A DNA stretch of 64,000 nucleotides, taken from Hygrocybe punicea (taxonomy: Eukaryota > Basidiomycota > Agaricomycetes > Agaricales > Hygrophoraceae). A program made the position numbers and the translations under genes. The stretch spans positions 1,364,001-1,428,000 of the forward strand of contig OY744461.1 of assembly GCA_963556145.1 (NCBI GenBank). Direction: 5' to 3'. Shown in pieces: positions 21,665 through 31,945 of this stretch. Below the pieces are notes generated by a model. The model was not told the origin of the DNA, did no database searches, and saw only the letters and a list, made by a program, of their open reading frames with translations. Positions within the stretch are counted from its first letter, which is position 1, and each line of letters opens with the position of its first letter.

Positions 21665-21945
21665 GAGACTGGTCGGCCAATCCATGTTCCATGGCCAGCC
21701 AAGATACCCAGCCCGGTCGGCCAATCCAAGTTCCATGGCCAGCCAAAATACCCAGGGCAGTTGGCCAATCCATGTTCCATGGCCAGCCAAGATACCCAGC
21801 CCGGTCGGCCAATCCACCTCCCATGGCCAGCCGAAATACCCAGACCCATCGGCCAATCCACCTTTCATGGCTAGCCGAAATACCCAGACCCATCGGCCAA
21901 TCCATGTTCCATGGCCAGCCAATATATCCCTCTGCTTCGGCCAAC
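21665..21945. repeat. 44-bp minisatellite, copy-1 array
   Basis: About six monomers of 44 bp (starts at 21674, 21718 and so on). Each contains CGGCCAATCCA, then CCATGGCCAGC and AAATACCCAG. More diverged monomers lie at about 21190-21350, before the MITE. Continuous ORFs here are repeat translation. Confidence 0.9.
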
Positions 21946-22145
21946 CCATGCTTCTCCGAACATGGAACCCTCGGCCAAGCCATCTGCCCTGGAGAAAGAT
22001 ATTGGTCGGCCGAGATAAGCTAGCCCACTTGGAGTGGGAATTGTCCATCTCGGCTGACCCATATATCATGGGAAAGATACGCTGAAAGGGCTCCAAAAAA
22101 GGTAACCCATACCCGTACCCGGCAGTACCTGTACCCGCAACCCGC

Positions 22146-22939
22146 TGTAAAGGCAAGGTCGGGGTGGCTGTGGAATAGTAATCCTAAGCCTGTGGGGGTC
22201 AGCGTGAAAGTGACTAGGAATAGTCTAGCAAGCTTCAGTAAGATGATAGGATATAGATGATAAGAAGCCGCCAAGTAAACTACTGAAATCTATCGAGGCC
22301 GGTCAAAGCCGACGAAGCCGACGGTGTCGGGTACGGCGGGTCGGATGTCGGGTAACGAGAAACGTAGAGATTAAGACGGTAGAAGGACGGGGAGAGCGTC
22401 GAGGAAACCGACGAGTAGTGTGTGCGATGGATTTTACTGAGAGGCTGATTCTCAGAGAGAGGAAACGGGGGAACTGGTTTCTTATTTTGAGACGGCGCTT
22501 GGGCACCGTTTTTATACTACAAATTTCTGTACCTAGATTCGGACGAGAGTCCTCGGCCGATGAGAGGAAACAAAGGAGAATAAAAATGGGGAAGTAAAAA
22601 GAGCGTTGCAAGGCGACGATGACAGGGAAAATGGGTGGAAGATATAAAAACCGTAAAAGATGCAATATACTTTACTATATCTCCATAAGGGAGACGCTAG
22701 GCGCGAATAAGGCAAGTCCGATGTCGGGATCCCAGTCCGATGAGATCTATCTTTGATATTTGAAGTTCCGTGAGTTTAGGAGATGGACCAACCAGGTACG
22801 TGAGCGGCCGTGCTAGTCGGTATGCATCGGGTTGCGTCGGGTTGCGTCGGGTTCAAGCGTAGATTGCTAGAGACGTCGGGTTCAAGCGGATTCGCTAGAT
22901 ATTGATGTTACGGCCTCAGTGGGTCGAGGACCCTCTACA
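22146..22939 (-). repeat. 3' LTR of gypsy element
   Basis: 794 bp, about 98% identical to 31151-31945. By my reading about 17 substitutions and one 1-bp indel separate them. All substitutions are transitions, about 13 of them at CpG sites. The left flank is an (ACCCGT)-rich transposon end. Confidence 0.92.
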
Positions 22940-22956
22940 TCTCCTTGGGTCTTCTA
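22940..22956 (-). other. Candidate polypurine tract
   Basis: Directly before the 3' LTR the minus strand reads AGACCCAAGGAGA. It is only partly purine, so a weak candidate, but the position is right. Confidence 0.35.
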
Positions 22957-23100
22957 ATAGAGACCATCCGTGGTTGAGAATATGGGGTCTCCAAATGCGG
23001 GTCGCGAATGTGGCCAATCACGTGAGTGGCCAAACAACGGCAAAGTAAAAAAAATAAATAAAATCTCGTTGTTGATCCGACCTTTCCTCTACACCATCAC

Positions 23101-24507
23101 ATGCCCACCATGTCCCAAGTCTACGACAATTTCCTCGCCTTCGTCGAAAGCATCGAACCCGATGTCCGGGCGGACTATGAAGAGGCCGTTAACGCGGTCA
23201 CCGTGTTTCACAGTGATGATCTCGTTACGATTGTAGATGGCAACCAGGGGATGGCCCAGCAATGGTTAAGCGGCTGCAAGAAAGCACTGGTGAGTTTCCC
23301 AATTGATTACACGTGTCTTAAGATAGCTCATGTCGTCCCACTAGCGTGCTTATAATGGAATCGTCGCGGAACTCCGAGCTGGTGGTACGAGGCCAGTAAC
23401 GCCACCGCTATGGGCCAACCACCAATCGTACGCTAACGATGTCGAAGAGTGGCTGAAAGAAGCGGCGGACCGAGAGAGGCAGGAAAAGGAAGAAGCTAGA
23501 TGGCGGGCGGATGAAGAAGCGGCTACGCGGGAAGAGGAGGCCAGATGGTTGGCAGAGGCAAATGCACGAGCGGAGGCGGAGAAAAGGCGAAAGGTGGCAG
23601 AGGAAAGGCGGGAGCAGCTTAGAATAGAACAGCACGGGCAGCACTGGACTCAAGAAGCAGACCGGGTTGAAAGGGATGGAGCCGCATATCGGCGGCAGCT
23701 CAGCAAGGAACGGTGAGCTGAAGCAAATGCATCGGTCGCGGGTGAACCAGGGACTGAGTCGATTCCGGAAGGCGAAGTCGCAGTTGAGCCAGAGGAAGGC
23801 CCTGTCGACCCGGCACCAGAGACACCGGCCGATGTAGAAGACGTAGATATGCCTGGCGTAGAGACCGGAGACCTGGCTGGTACGACGGTGAGTTCCTGTG
23901 TCAGTTCATTTGTTCTTTTAGTCACTGATCCTGGTAACAGTTCACCGGGCCGTTTCCCCTACAAGCCTGCACCAACTGCGTCAAGGCTCAAGAGGCGTGT
24001 CGAGGCATCACGGGCTACGTGTGCGAGCGATGCCGGAGGCTGAAGAAAAGATGTACTAACACTACACACCGGACGGGTGGGGGTCGGCGCAAGGTGGATA
24101 CCGGAAAGGGCAAAGAGGTCGCGGTCGGCACGAGGAAGCCATTGTCGTTCTCGACAAAGCCGATCTGCAGTAGGCCTGCCCGGGCCTCAACGAGCAAACC
24201 GCAGGTCGAGGATGTGGAATCGGTCGAGGACGATGACGAAGACGAGGAGGAGTTGGAGGAAGAGCGGCCGACGAAAAGGCTTAGGGCGGCCTCGGCAGCA
24301 AACCTGTTCGTCTTGACGACGGAGAATTACGAGCAAGTGTCGGCACAGCTAGCGGTCCTTACGGAGGAGCTGGGAGCCCTGGGCACCAACGTCAACCGTC
24401 ACCTCGTCCACTTCGGTCAAGAGTTCCAGCGGCTCCGCATTGATCTTGAACGGTCGACCTCAAGGTTGGCGATGTTGAAGCGGGATTACGAGACCGGCTG
24501 CCTGTAA
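23101..24507 (+). pseudogene. Antisense Zn2Cys6-type gene inside the gypsy element
   Basis: Three exons on the strand opposite to the retrotransposon, between its 3' LTR and integrase end. Exon 1 (23101-23289) starts MPTMSQVYDNFLAFVESI. After GTGAGT...TAG, exon 2 (23345-23887) carries a long Glu/Arg/Ala coiled coil (WLKEAADRERQEKEEARW) and an acidic tail. After GTGAGT...CAG, exon 3 (23941-24507) encodes C-x2-C-x6-C-x7-C-x2-C-x6-C (CTNCVKAQEAC, CERCRRLKKRC), the spacing of a fungal GAL4-type zinc cluster. Acidic and coiled-coil segments follow (VSAQLAVLTEELGALG). Both introns keep phase (63, 181 and 189 codons). One TGA interrupts exon 2 at 23714-23716. Function is unknown: DNA or nucleic-acid binding is plausible, and element-encoded regulation is inference. 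Confidence 0.65.
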
Positions 24508-24714
24508 AATAGAAAAAAAAAATAAGGAGCCCGTTGTATATATAAAAAAATATATCGTGTACATAAAAGACGTGTCAGCTTGTTCACCCAGCTAAGGAAA
24601 GCCGATCGGCTCCCGAAGACATAGGACTATTCGCATCATTCGTCATATCGTTAGAAAACTAAGAGGAACTAAATAAAATGGGGGTATAACGTGGACAGAA
24701 TATAAATGAAATGC

Positions 24715-26028
24715 TTAATCATTGTCGGGTGAGGAGTCTATGGAGGGTGGGTGCGTCGGATCATCAAGATCGTTTGAATCGGTATTGTCGGCATCAGAGT
24801 ATTGTAAGAAATCGTCCAACGGTATCGATATTTTTGAGCGGGCGTGGTAGGGTACGACTCGGAAAGCGGCAAATCGAGATCTAGAAACCGCATCGTCGAG
24901 TTCAGCTAGTATGTAGGATCCGCCTTCTGTTTTCCTAATGACAACCATGGGTCCAAAGTACCGCAATTTTGCTTTACGATCGAGAGACATTTCGATACGT
25001 GAATTTCGGACGAGAACGAGGTTACCGGGTTCGAAGTCAAAAACTTTGATCGTGTTGGTGTATTTCTACTCGAATTGCCAGGCGGACGCGAGCCGAGATT
25101 TGGTAAGCTTTTCTTTGACCCGATCGAGGTCGGCTTCTCATTTACGAAGTTGTCGGGCGCGGATGACTATGAGATCGGTTGTAGACATCGTATCTTGCGT
25201 CGGAACCATATACGTAGCTTCGGCAAAATCAAATGGAAAAAGCGGTTCTACTCCGTGTGCGATGTAGTTGGACGAGTATCCGAGGCTTTGTGTGTAGTGA
25301 CCCGTTCGGCCCAAAATACGGAATGGGTAACGGTGTGCCATTTCTTTTCATCTCCGTCACAACTTTTCATAATGGCCTCCCGGACATCTAGGTGGCGACG
25401 CTCAACAGGTCCGTTTGCTTGTGAGTTATAGGGCGAAATGCGGATGTGCCGGATACCGTAGCGGGAGGCGAGATAGTCGAGCGCCTCTACGAATGGCTTG
25501 CCGTTGTCGGTGACGATTTCTTCGAGAGTGCCCCAACGGCATAAGATGTCTTCGAACAAGAACGTGCCGATGGTGGAGCCGGTCTCACGGCGTAACATGC
25601 GGAACTCAGGGTAGGCGGACAGGGAGCAACAGGCTTGGACGATGTATCGATAGCCGTCGGATCGTGGCATAAACATTGTGTCGACATACGCTTTATGAAA
25701 TAGCGAGGCCGGTGTAGTCGACGGTGGGCGGAATGTGATGATAACGCATTTGCCGTACTTGGCACTGATGGCAAGACTGGACATACCACTTAACGTCGTG
25801 GTCGAGGTGCAGCCACCAGAAACGATTGAGTAGCCGGGCGCGGACGGAGAATATACCTTTGTGGCCGAGAGAGTCGTGAGCATCTTTGAGTAATTGAAGC
25901 CGGCGGTCTGGCGGTATGACGAGTTTGTGTTTTCCATGACGGTCTTTACGCCAAAGCTTATTATCGGTGATGAAGAATTCAAGGGCGTATCGTAAGAACA
26001 GACGGTATTCTTCGTCCGTGAGGTTCAC
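24715..26028 (-). pseudogene. Gypsy integrase, frameshifted
   Basis: Frame 1 (26028-25693) has the HH-CC zinc domain: LGHKGIFSVRARLLNRFWW, then CHQCQVRQ. After a frame change, 25982-25248 gives the DDE core with VDTMFMPRSDGYRYIV, IVTDNGKPFVEAL and NGPVERRHLDVRE, so the three acidic positions appear present. Another shift leads to HGVEPLFPFDFAEATYMV (25341-25138) and a final segment (24990-24715) with AKLRYFGPMVVIRKTEGGSY, a C-terminal integrase domain. Integrase inserts the cDNA into the genome; this copy cannot make one continuous protein. Confidence 0.85.
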
Positions 26029-26031
26029 AGG

Positions 26032-28401
26032 TCAGGTTAGATCTCGTAACCAAGTCTCGACGAGGGCAAGACGAACGTCGGCCGCGTGGGCTTTATCGGA
26101 TCGCGGTATGTCATAAACAGCTTCCTGATTTGTGTAGACGAGGACGGTGGGTAACTCGTGGAGTCGGTCAGCTGTGGCACGGCAGCGGCCCCATACGGCA
26201 ATCGGCTTAGACGGTATGGGGACGGGTCGGTAGTTGACGACTTCCATAAAGAAACCGTAGGAGTGGTCCAGCCAATTGTCGGAGTCGTCAATCTCCTCGG
26301 GGTCTTCTGCAGCGCGGGGGCGTCTGGAGAGTCCGTCGGGTGCACCGTGTGCGGAAGCGGGTACGTGAACGAGTCTAAAATCAAATAAGAGCACGCCGGC
26401 TATCCATCGGTTGATCGTTGCATTGGGCTGAATGTCGGGGTTGTTGAGCATCCCTTTTATGTACTTCGCATCGACTTCAACGGTGAGGTTGCGGATGCCG
26501 ATAATGAAAATCCGGTAGGCGCGGAGGGCCCTGAAGAGACCGTAAAGCTCGAGCTTGGACTGAGAGTATCGGGCTTCGCGTTCGTTCCACGATATTGAAC
26601 CAAAACGATTCGGATAGCGCTTTCCGTTGGCGCGGATTTGCATAAGAACGAAGCCGACTCCAAGAACGGATGAATCGACGGCGAGAATGACCTCCCATTC
26701 ACGCGTGTAATCGATAGCGTGCAGCGCTGGCGATGAAATGACGGCATTTTTGAGGTAGTCGACAGCGGTCTCTTCTTCTTCACCAAATTCGAAGGGTATA
26801 CCTTTGCGGGTAAGACGGACGAGGGGTCGGGAGTGGAGCGAGAAGTCTTTGATAAAAATACGCAAGACGCCGCAGATACCGAGAAAGGCGCGAACTTCGG
26901 TAAGGTTGGTCGGCAGTGGCCAATCGCGAATCTTCTGTACTTTGGAGTCGTCGGCTACTCTTCCTTCATATGTGCATCGGTGGCCAACAACGATGACTGA
27001 GGGTCGACACAACTCGAGTTTCTTGCCGTTAAAGGTACCGCCGACATAGCGGAAACGCTGGATGACGCGGTTGACGCCTTGGAAGTGCTCCCAAATGAAA
27101 CATCGGATTGCCGGGTTCTCGGGTATGGTCTCATAGGTACCGTCGGGTTGCTCGTAGCGGGTTGGAGGCCCTTTGACGGGAATATCGTCCATATACGGAA
27201 CGGCAAGATGAGGGATTTCGTCACGGAGGATGTATGTGGAGTCACCGTGTAAGATCTGCAGGGAATTTGTGTATCCCATAGTGATCCGCGTAAGTCGAAG
27301 CATTCTGAGTGGAGACTGAAACGTCATATAGTCCCGAGACGAGGGGTGGACGAGGCATTGGTCGAAAGAGACGAAGAGGTTGAAGGAAGCGTAGCAAGAG
27401 TGGCCGCCAAAGGCCTCGGCCAAGTGCTCGGTCATGGGCGGTATGGCGGGATCGCGGATAGTGACGGCGTTAAGCAGCTGTAGATCGTGGACAATTCGAA
27501 GGGACTTCCCATCCTTTTTCAAAACACAGAACCAGTGGGAGCGGTATGACGAATTCGAGGGTTCATAGGTACCGGCGTTAATTTTGTCTTTGATGATGCC
27601 GATGACTTCGTTAAGAATGCCGGGTGGGATTGGGATATTGCGATGGACCCACGGGTCATGCGGTATGGTGGGAATGTGGATCGGCGGGAAGTAGTCCGTG
27701 TTGAATTGCCCTTTCTCGGATTCGTTCCAGGCGAAAGCGGCTTCTTGCGTTTTGATGATATGGTGGCCGAGTTTCTCTTCCTCAGGCCAAAGGAATCCAT
27801 CCGGGTTCATCGGCATTGCGTCGTGTCGTTCCTGGGTATAGCGGGTGCCAGGTGTAAAGTTGGGCGAGTGAGTTGGGAGCGTGGGTAAATCGGCTAGTGG
27901 GTCGCCGGTGATCTCGCGTATGATTCGGTATTCGTCGGGGAGAGTGGTAGAAATTGGGCGGATACGATCGGCTACCTTCTTATACTTTTTCTTGGTAACG
28001 ACTCCTTTTAGGTCCCTGGTAGGGGGGGTGGTATACGAGATATAAGTAGCGTGTTCAGTAGAGGCTTTGTTACAAATATTCAAAGAAGAAATAGGTGACA
28101 CGGGAGCGGAGACGGAACAAGACGAAGGAAGGGTATCGGTAGTACATAGCTGATTTTGTACATTGGTCAACAATGAAATGTACTGGGCGGCAGTCTGAGG
28201 CTGAGACGAAGAGAAATCTAAATCGATAGAAAAACATAAGTCCTCTTCTAAGGGAAACGGCAAAAGGGAAGAATAGTTCGTGGTATAGGTGTGGTCGCTT
28301 TCGAGTGGCGGCTTCTCATCTCCTGGTGCGTCCTTCCCGAGAGGTATCTCCGGGTCCTCGACTTCTAAAAATCCGGCTTTCCGGTGTTGGACCGCTCTCA
28401 T
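26032..28401 (-). pseudogene. Gypsy reverse transcriptase and RNase H
   Basis: One 789-codon frame. RT motifs are FCVLKKDGKSLRIVHDLQ, SFNLFVSFDQCLVHP and VPYMDDIPVKG (YMDD at 27184-27195, about residue 403). The motif-A position normally Asp is Asn (FNLF, codon 27379-27381), and the following DQR-type Arg is Cys. RNase H-like motifs follow: WEVILAVDSSVLGVGFVL, SKLELYGLFRAL and VEVDAKYIKGML. It should copy element RNA to cDNA, but motif A Asn makes activity unlikely. Confidence 0.88.
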
Positions 28402-29935
28402 TGGTTCTTTTGGTTGTGCTCGATGGTGGGCAGGGTGACGACGGCGCCGGTGTTTGGATCCGTGATCGTGACTTGTTGCTCTCCGCTTTTATAATCCTTC
28501 GTAAGGGCCTCGGAAAGCGTGAAGAACGGGCGGCCGATGAGGATCTCGTAGGGGGCGTCGTCGACGACTTGGACTTGGAGGAAAAGATCGACGTCGCCGA
28601 AGGTAAATTTGAGATTGGCAATCCGGCCGAGGGTATTGTTGTCACTCTTGTTTGCCGACTGCATCCGCATCTTCATGTTTTGGAGGCCGTAACCGAGTTT
28701 CTCCCAAATATCGCGTCGCATGCCGATGATCATGGAACCGTTGTTGAGGATGCACTTGAATACGAATTTGCCGTTGATGAGCGGGTAGACCGCACGGAGA
28801 GGGACTGAGTCGCGGCCGACGACGAGCGGGACGTTTTCCTGACAATGTTGGCAGGCGCGGGTAGGGATTTCGGGTGCGTGAAAATGGAAGACCTCGACAT
28901 TGTTACTCTCGGCGGTGACCTTTTTCGAAGTAGTGAGGTCCTTCATGTGACGGCGGGCGTCAGACGACATGGCTAAAAGTTCTCGTTGTGAAATGCAGAC
29001 TTGAGAATCGAGTGCGTGGTCGATGACGGATTTGGAGATACCGGGATCTTCGATGGGGGCCTGGTAGCGGTACTGGGGGTGCGACGCGGGAAGGTTCTGG
29101 GGAGTGCGCGGCACGAAGGCGGTTGGCTCGGTCAGCCGCGTGTTCGAAGGGGGGACTATGGTGATCGGCTGCTCGTTGATAGTTCTGGCCGTTTTCTCGG
29201 CGGGTTTCATAGCCGGAACGGACGTGGAAGCGGCGGGCGGATTGGGAAACATTTCTCTAGACTTGCCTTTCGCTTTAGAGGGGATCTCTACGCCGTCGAA
29301 TCTAACCCGTTTACGAAGCCGCTGCACTTCGGCTTCCAGAACCTTAATCTGTTCGTTGTCGTTGTCGATGTTGGACGTCGTGGACTGAAAGATGTCGGCA
29401 TACTCGGTGGTGACCTCTGGTTCATAGGTGGGTACTTCGATGGCGGAGACGAAGTTAGCTTTGACATGAGGCGGCGGGTCGCGTTGGAATGGTTCTGTGG
29501 GGTTGCAGGCAGGGGGAGCGCGGTTGCCGGGGTTCTGTGCGTGCCACGCGTCGAAGCGATCCTTCATATTTTTGCCGACGATAGCCTTTGGAAGATACAT
29601 TCTGTTAGGCAATACGATGTGGCCGTGCTCGTTCTTGCGGCATATCCCGTCTCGAGTGTACTGCTCGCAAATAGGACAATCACGTATATGATGGAACAGG
29701 TCGTCGCAAAAGAGGCAGTTGAAATTGGTGAAACCCTGTCCCACGGTGGTCGGCTCGGCCCTATTTGCACACGGCTTTGGGGGGTTGTTACGTTCGGTGA
29801 GGGCTTGCGTGAGGACGGCAAGTTGTTGCAAAACGAGACGAAAGAGGTCAGATACGTTAGGTTCGACCGGTTCTGCTTTAGGAATGACCAGGTCATAGCG
29901 AGCGGGTGGCGGGTGGCGGGTTCTATTGGAGTCGA
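28398..29935 (-). pseudogene. Gypsy nucleocapsid zinc knuckle and aspartic protease
   Basis: The N-terminal part has a C-x2-C...H-x4-C knuckle (NCLFCDDLFHHIRDCPIC). A Pro-rich linker follows, then a retropepsin-like domain with FVFKCILNNGSMIIGM, TFGDVDLFLQVQVVDD and YEILIGRPFF. The active-site Asp is Asn (codon 28743-28745), so protease activity is probably lost. It overlaps the RT frame start by 4 bp. The join to gag upstream needs a frame change at about 29930, where the plus strand has a GCGGGTG triplication. Confidence 0.8.
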
Positions 29936-30757
29936 GTACCGGATGGCGGCAGGCGACGTTGACGATAGACGAGAGACGGTGGACGGTTCAGCCGCGGTTC
30001 CGGCCAGCAGGAAGTGGGCGCAATTGTGGAAGTCCTGGAAGTTGTAAGGGTCGCTATGGAAATGGTTCGGCTTTTGGTACTGCAGACGGGTTTTGATGTC
30101 CTTTTTAAGCTCGAGATGGAAGCCGTTCTCGTACGCGATGTTGCGTTCTCGAGGAGAGATTCGACCCTTGTCTAAGAGGAATCCTGAGATCTGAATGAAC
30201 TCGCGGTAATATTCGCCAAGTTCGGTGCGGGTACAGATACCGTAAGCGGTTTGGGTGTGCGTAAGATGGTCGAGATCCGCCATAGTGTACCGGTGATCGT
30301 CTTCCGTGCCCAGGTATAGCACGAGTACGCTCCTTTTGAATGCGGCATAATCGACGCCGGTCGTGCTAGGTAAACTCGCCCAAAGCTCGTAGTCGCTAAG
30401 CGACGCGTAGCGTAGACTATGCTTAATGCGTCCTGCGTCGTCGAGAGCGGCATCGGCAGCAAGTATCTCGACTTCTTCGAAGAAGCGGTTTAAATTGAGC
30501 GGGTTCCTGTCGAAGGTCGGGGCCATGGAGTGACCGCGAGCGGGCATCTGTCGAGGAGTAACATGGGGAATGGTAGCAGTCGAGGATCCGGCGGTTGAAG
30601 TCATTGTGGGTGGAAGGAGCTGAGATGTCGATGAAGCGGTTGTTGGGTGTACAATGAGCGGGTCGGGTAACGTGGACGATGACGGTGTGGATGAAGACGA
30701 AGACGGGGACGATGATGATGATGGAGTTTCCGATGTCGAGAGCGAAGATGGAGACAA
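29936..30757 (-). pseudogene. Gypsy Gag capsid-like domain
   Basis: Starts with a Ser/Pro/Thr-rich tail (MSPSSLSTSETPSS), then a capsid-like region with RNPLNLNRFFEEVEIL, KHSLRYASLSDYELW and ELGEYYREFIQISGFLLD. Gag forms the particle that packages RNA. The start lies about 390 bp inside the 5' LTR. The frame breaks at about 29930. Confidence 0.75.
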
Positions 30758-31130
30758 TGATGATGATGGAGTTTTCGATGTCGAGAGCGAAGACGTGGAC
30801 GGGGGTTCTAACGAGGTCGAAGTCGGGGACGTAGGCGATGCGGGTGTCGAACTGAGATCGGATGAGTCGGGTGTTATGGTAATTATCGGTATATCGACCG
30901 ATTTGAGACTGTCGGATGAAAGATATAGGGGGGTGTTTGACCCTGAGATGAGTGGGAGATTGTTATGTCGAGCGAGGTGGTCGGGTACTAGCTGAAAGAA
31001 GTTGTCGTCGATTGTCGGGTCGAAGGCGGCTAAAGAGAGTTCTTGTTGAAGAGTTCTTCAAGGAAGATCTCGAAGACGACGGTCAGAGGGAGGGATACAG
31101 GAAGAGGAAGCTATGGTGGTGCTAGACTAT
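30758..31130 (-). other. Gypsy leader between 5' LTR and gag
   Basis: Contains GATGATGATGG and related Asp-codon-like repeats and the 5' untranslated leader. Plus-strand ORFs (for example 30654-30995) are acidic repeat artefacts. Confidence 0.45.
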
Positions 31131-31148
31131 TCCTCGCGGTGGGCTCCA
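31131..31148 (-). other. Candidate tRNA primer-binding site
   Basis: Two bases inside the 5' LTR, the minus strand reads TGGAGCCCACCGCGAGGA. It begins TGG as expected for pairing with a tRNA CCA end. The matching tRNA would end in GGTGGGCTCCA; its identity was not determined. Confidence 0.55.
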
Positions 31149-31150
31149 GA

Positions 31151-31945
31151 TGTAAAGGTGAGGTCGGGGTGGCTGCGGAATAGTAATCCTAAGCCTGTGG
31201 GGGGTCAGCGTGAAAGTGACTAGGAATAGTCTAGCGAGCTTCAGTAAGATGATAGGATATAGATGATAAGAAGCCGCCAAGTAAACTACTGAAATCTATC
31301 GAGGCCGGTCAAAGCCGACGAAGCCGACGGTGTCGGGTACGGCGGGTCGGGTGTCGGGTAATGAGAAATGTAGAGATTAAGACGGTAGAAGGACGGGGAG
31401 AGCGTCGAGGAAACCGACGAGTAGTGTGTGCGATGGATTTTACTGAGAGGCTGATTCTCAGAGAGAGGAAACGGGGGAACTGGTTTCTTATTTTGAGATG
31501 GCGCTTGGGCACCGTTTTTATACTACAAATTTCTGTACCTAGATTCGGACGAGAGTCCTCGGCCGATGAGAGGAAACAAAGGAGAATAAAAATGGGGAAG
31601 TAGGAAGAGCGTTGCGAGGCGACGATGACAGGGAAAATGGGTGGAAGATATAAAAACCGTAAAAGATGCAATATACTTTACTATATCTCCATAAGGGAGA
31701 CGCTAGGCGCGAATAAGGCAAGTCCGATGTCGGGATCCCAGTCCGATGAGATCTATCTTTGATATTTGAAGTTCCGTGAGTTTAGGAGATGGACCAACCA
31801 GGTACGTGAGCGGCCGTGCTAGTCGGTATGCATCGGGTTGCGTCAGGTTGCGTCGGGTTCGAGCATAGATTGCTAGAGACGTCGGATTCAAGCGGATTCG
31901 CTAGATATCGATGTTACGGCCTCAGTGGGTCAAGGACCCTCTACA
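31151..31945 (-). repeat. 5' LTR of gypsy element
   Basis: 795 bp, TGTAAAGG...CTCTACA on the plus strand. Transcription of the element should start in this LTR and run leftward. No TATA box was pinned down. Confidence 0.9.

Larger units (their letters stand above)
19165..22130 (+). mobile_element. Composite repeat M+W, copy 1
   Basis: Collinear with 57410-60860. Shared landmarks are a 110-bp segment ending GATGGCAAAAATCCTCATC (M), then CAACTGTTGGTGTCTGG, CCTTGCCGGGCAA, GTCAGTCTTGATCAA, then CCATGGCCAGC minisatellite DNA, and a terminal segment CTGGAGAAAGATATTGG...GTGGGAATTGTCCATCTCGG. Copy 1 is interrupted by a foldback (19305-20310) and a hAT MITE (21351-21656). No coding region is recognised. 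The family type is unknown. Confidence 0.7.
22146..31945 (-). mobile_element. Full-length degenerate Ty3/gypsy LTR retrotransposon
   Basis: Two LTRs (22146-22939 and 31151-31945) enclose gag, protease, RT-RNase H and integrase in gypsy order on the minus strand, plus an antisense gene at 23101-24507. Total 9.8 kb. Both LTRs run TGTA...TACA. The 5-bp flanks (CCCGC left, TCGTG right) do not match, so the target duplication is missing. Reading frames shift several times and catalytic residues are changed, so the copy is non-autonomous. Confidence 0.92.

Noticed and set aside
28305..30047. Plus-strand ORFs of 167 and 348 codons opposite gag and protease
   Set aside because: They are antisense shadows of the gypsy genes, with no splice signals or recognisable domain, unlike the spliced antisense gene at 23101-24507.
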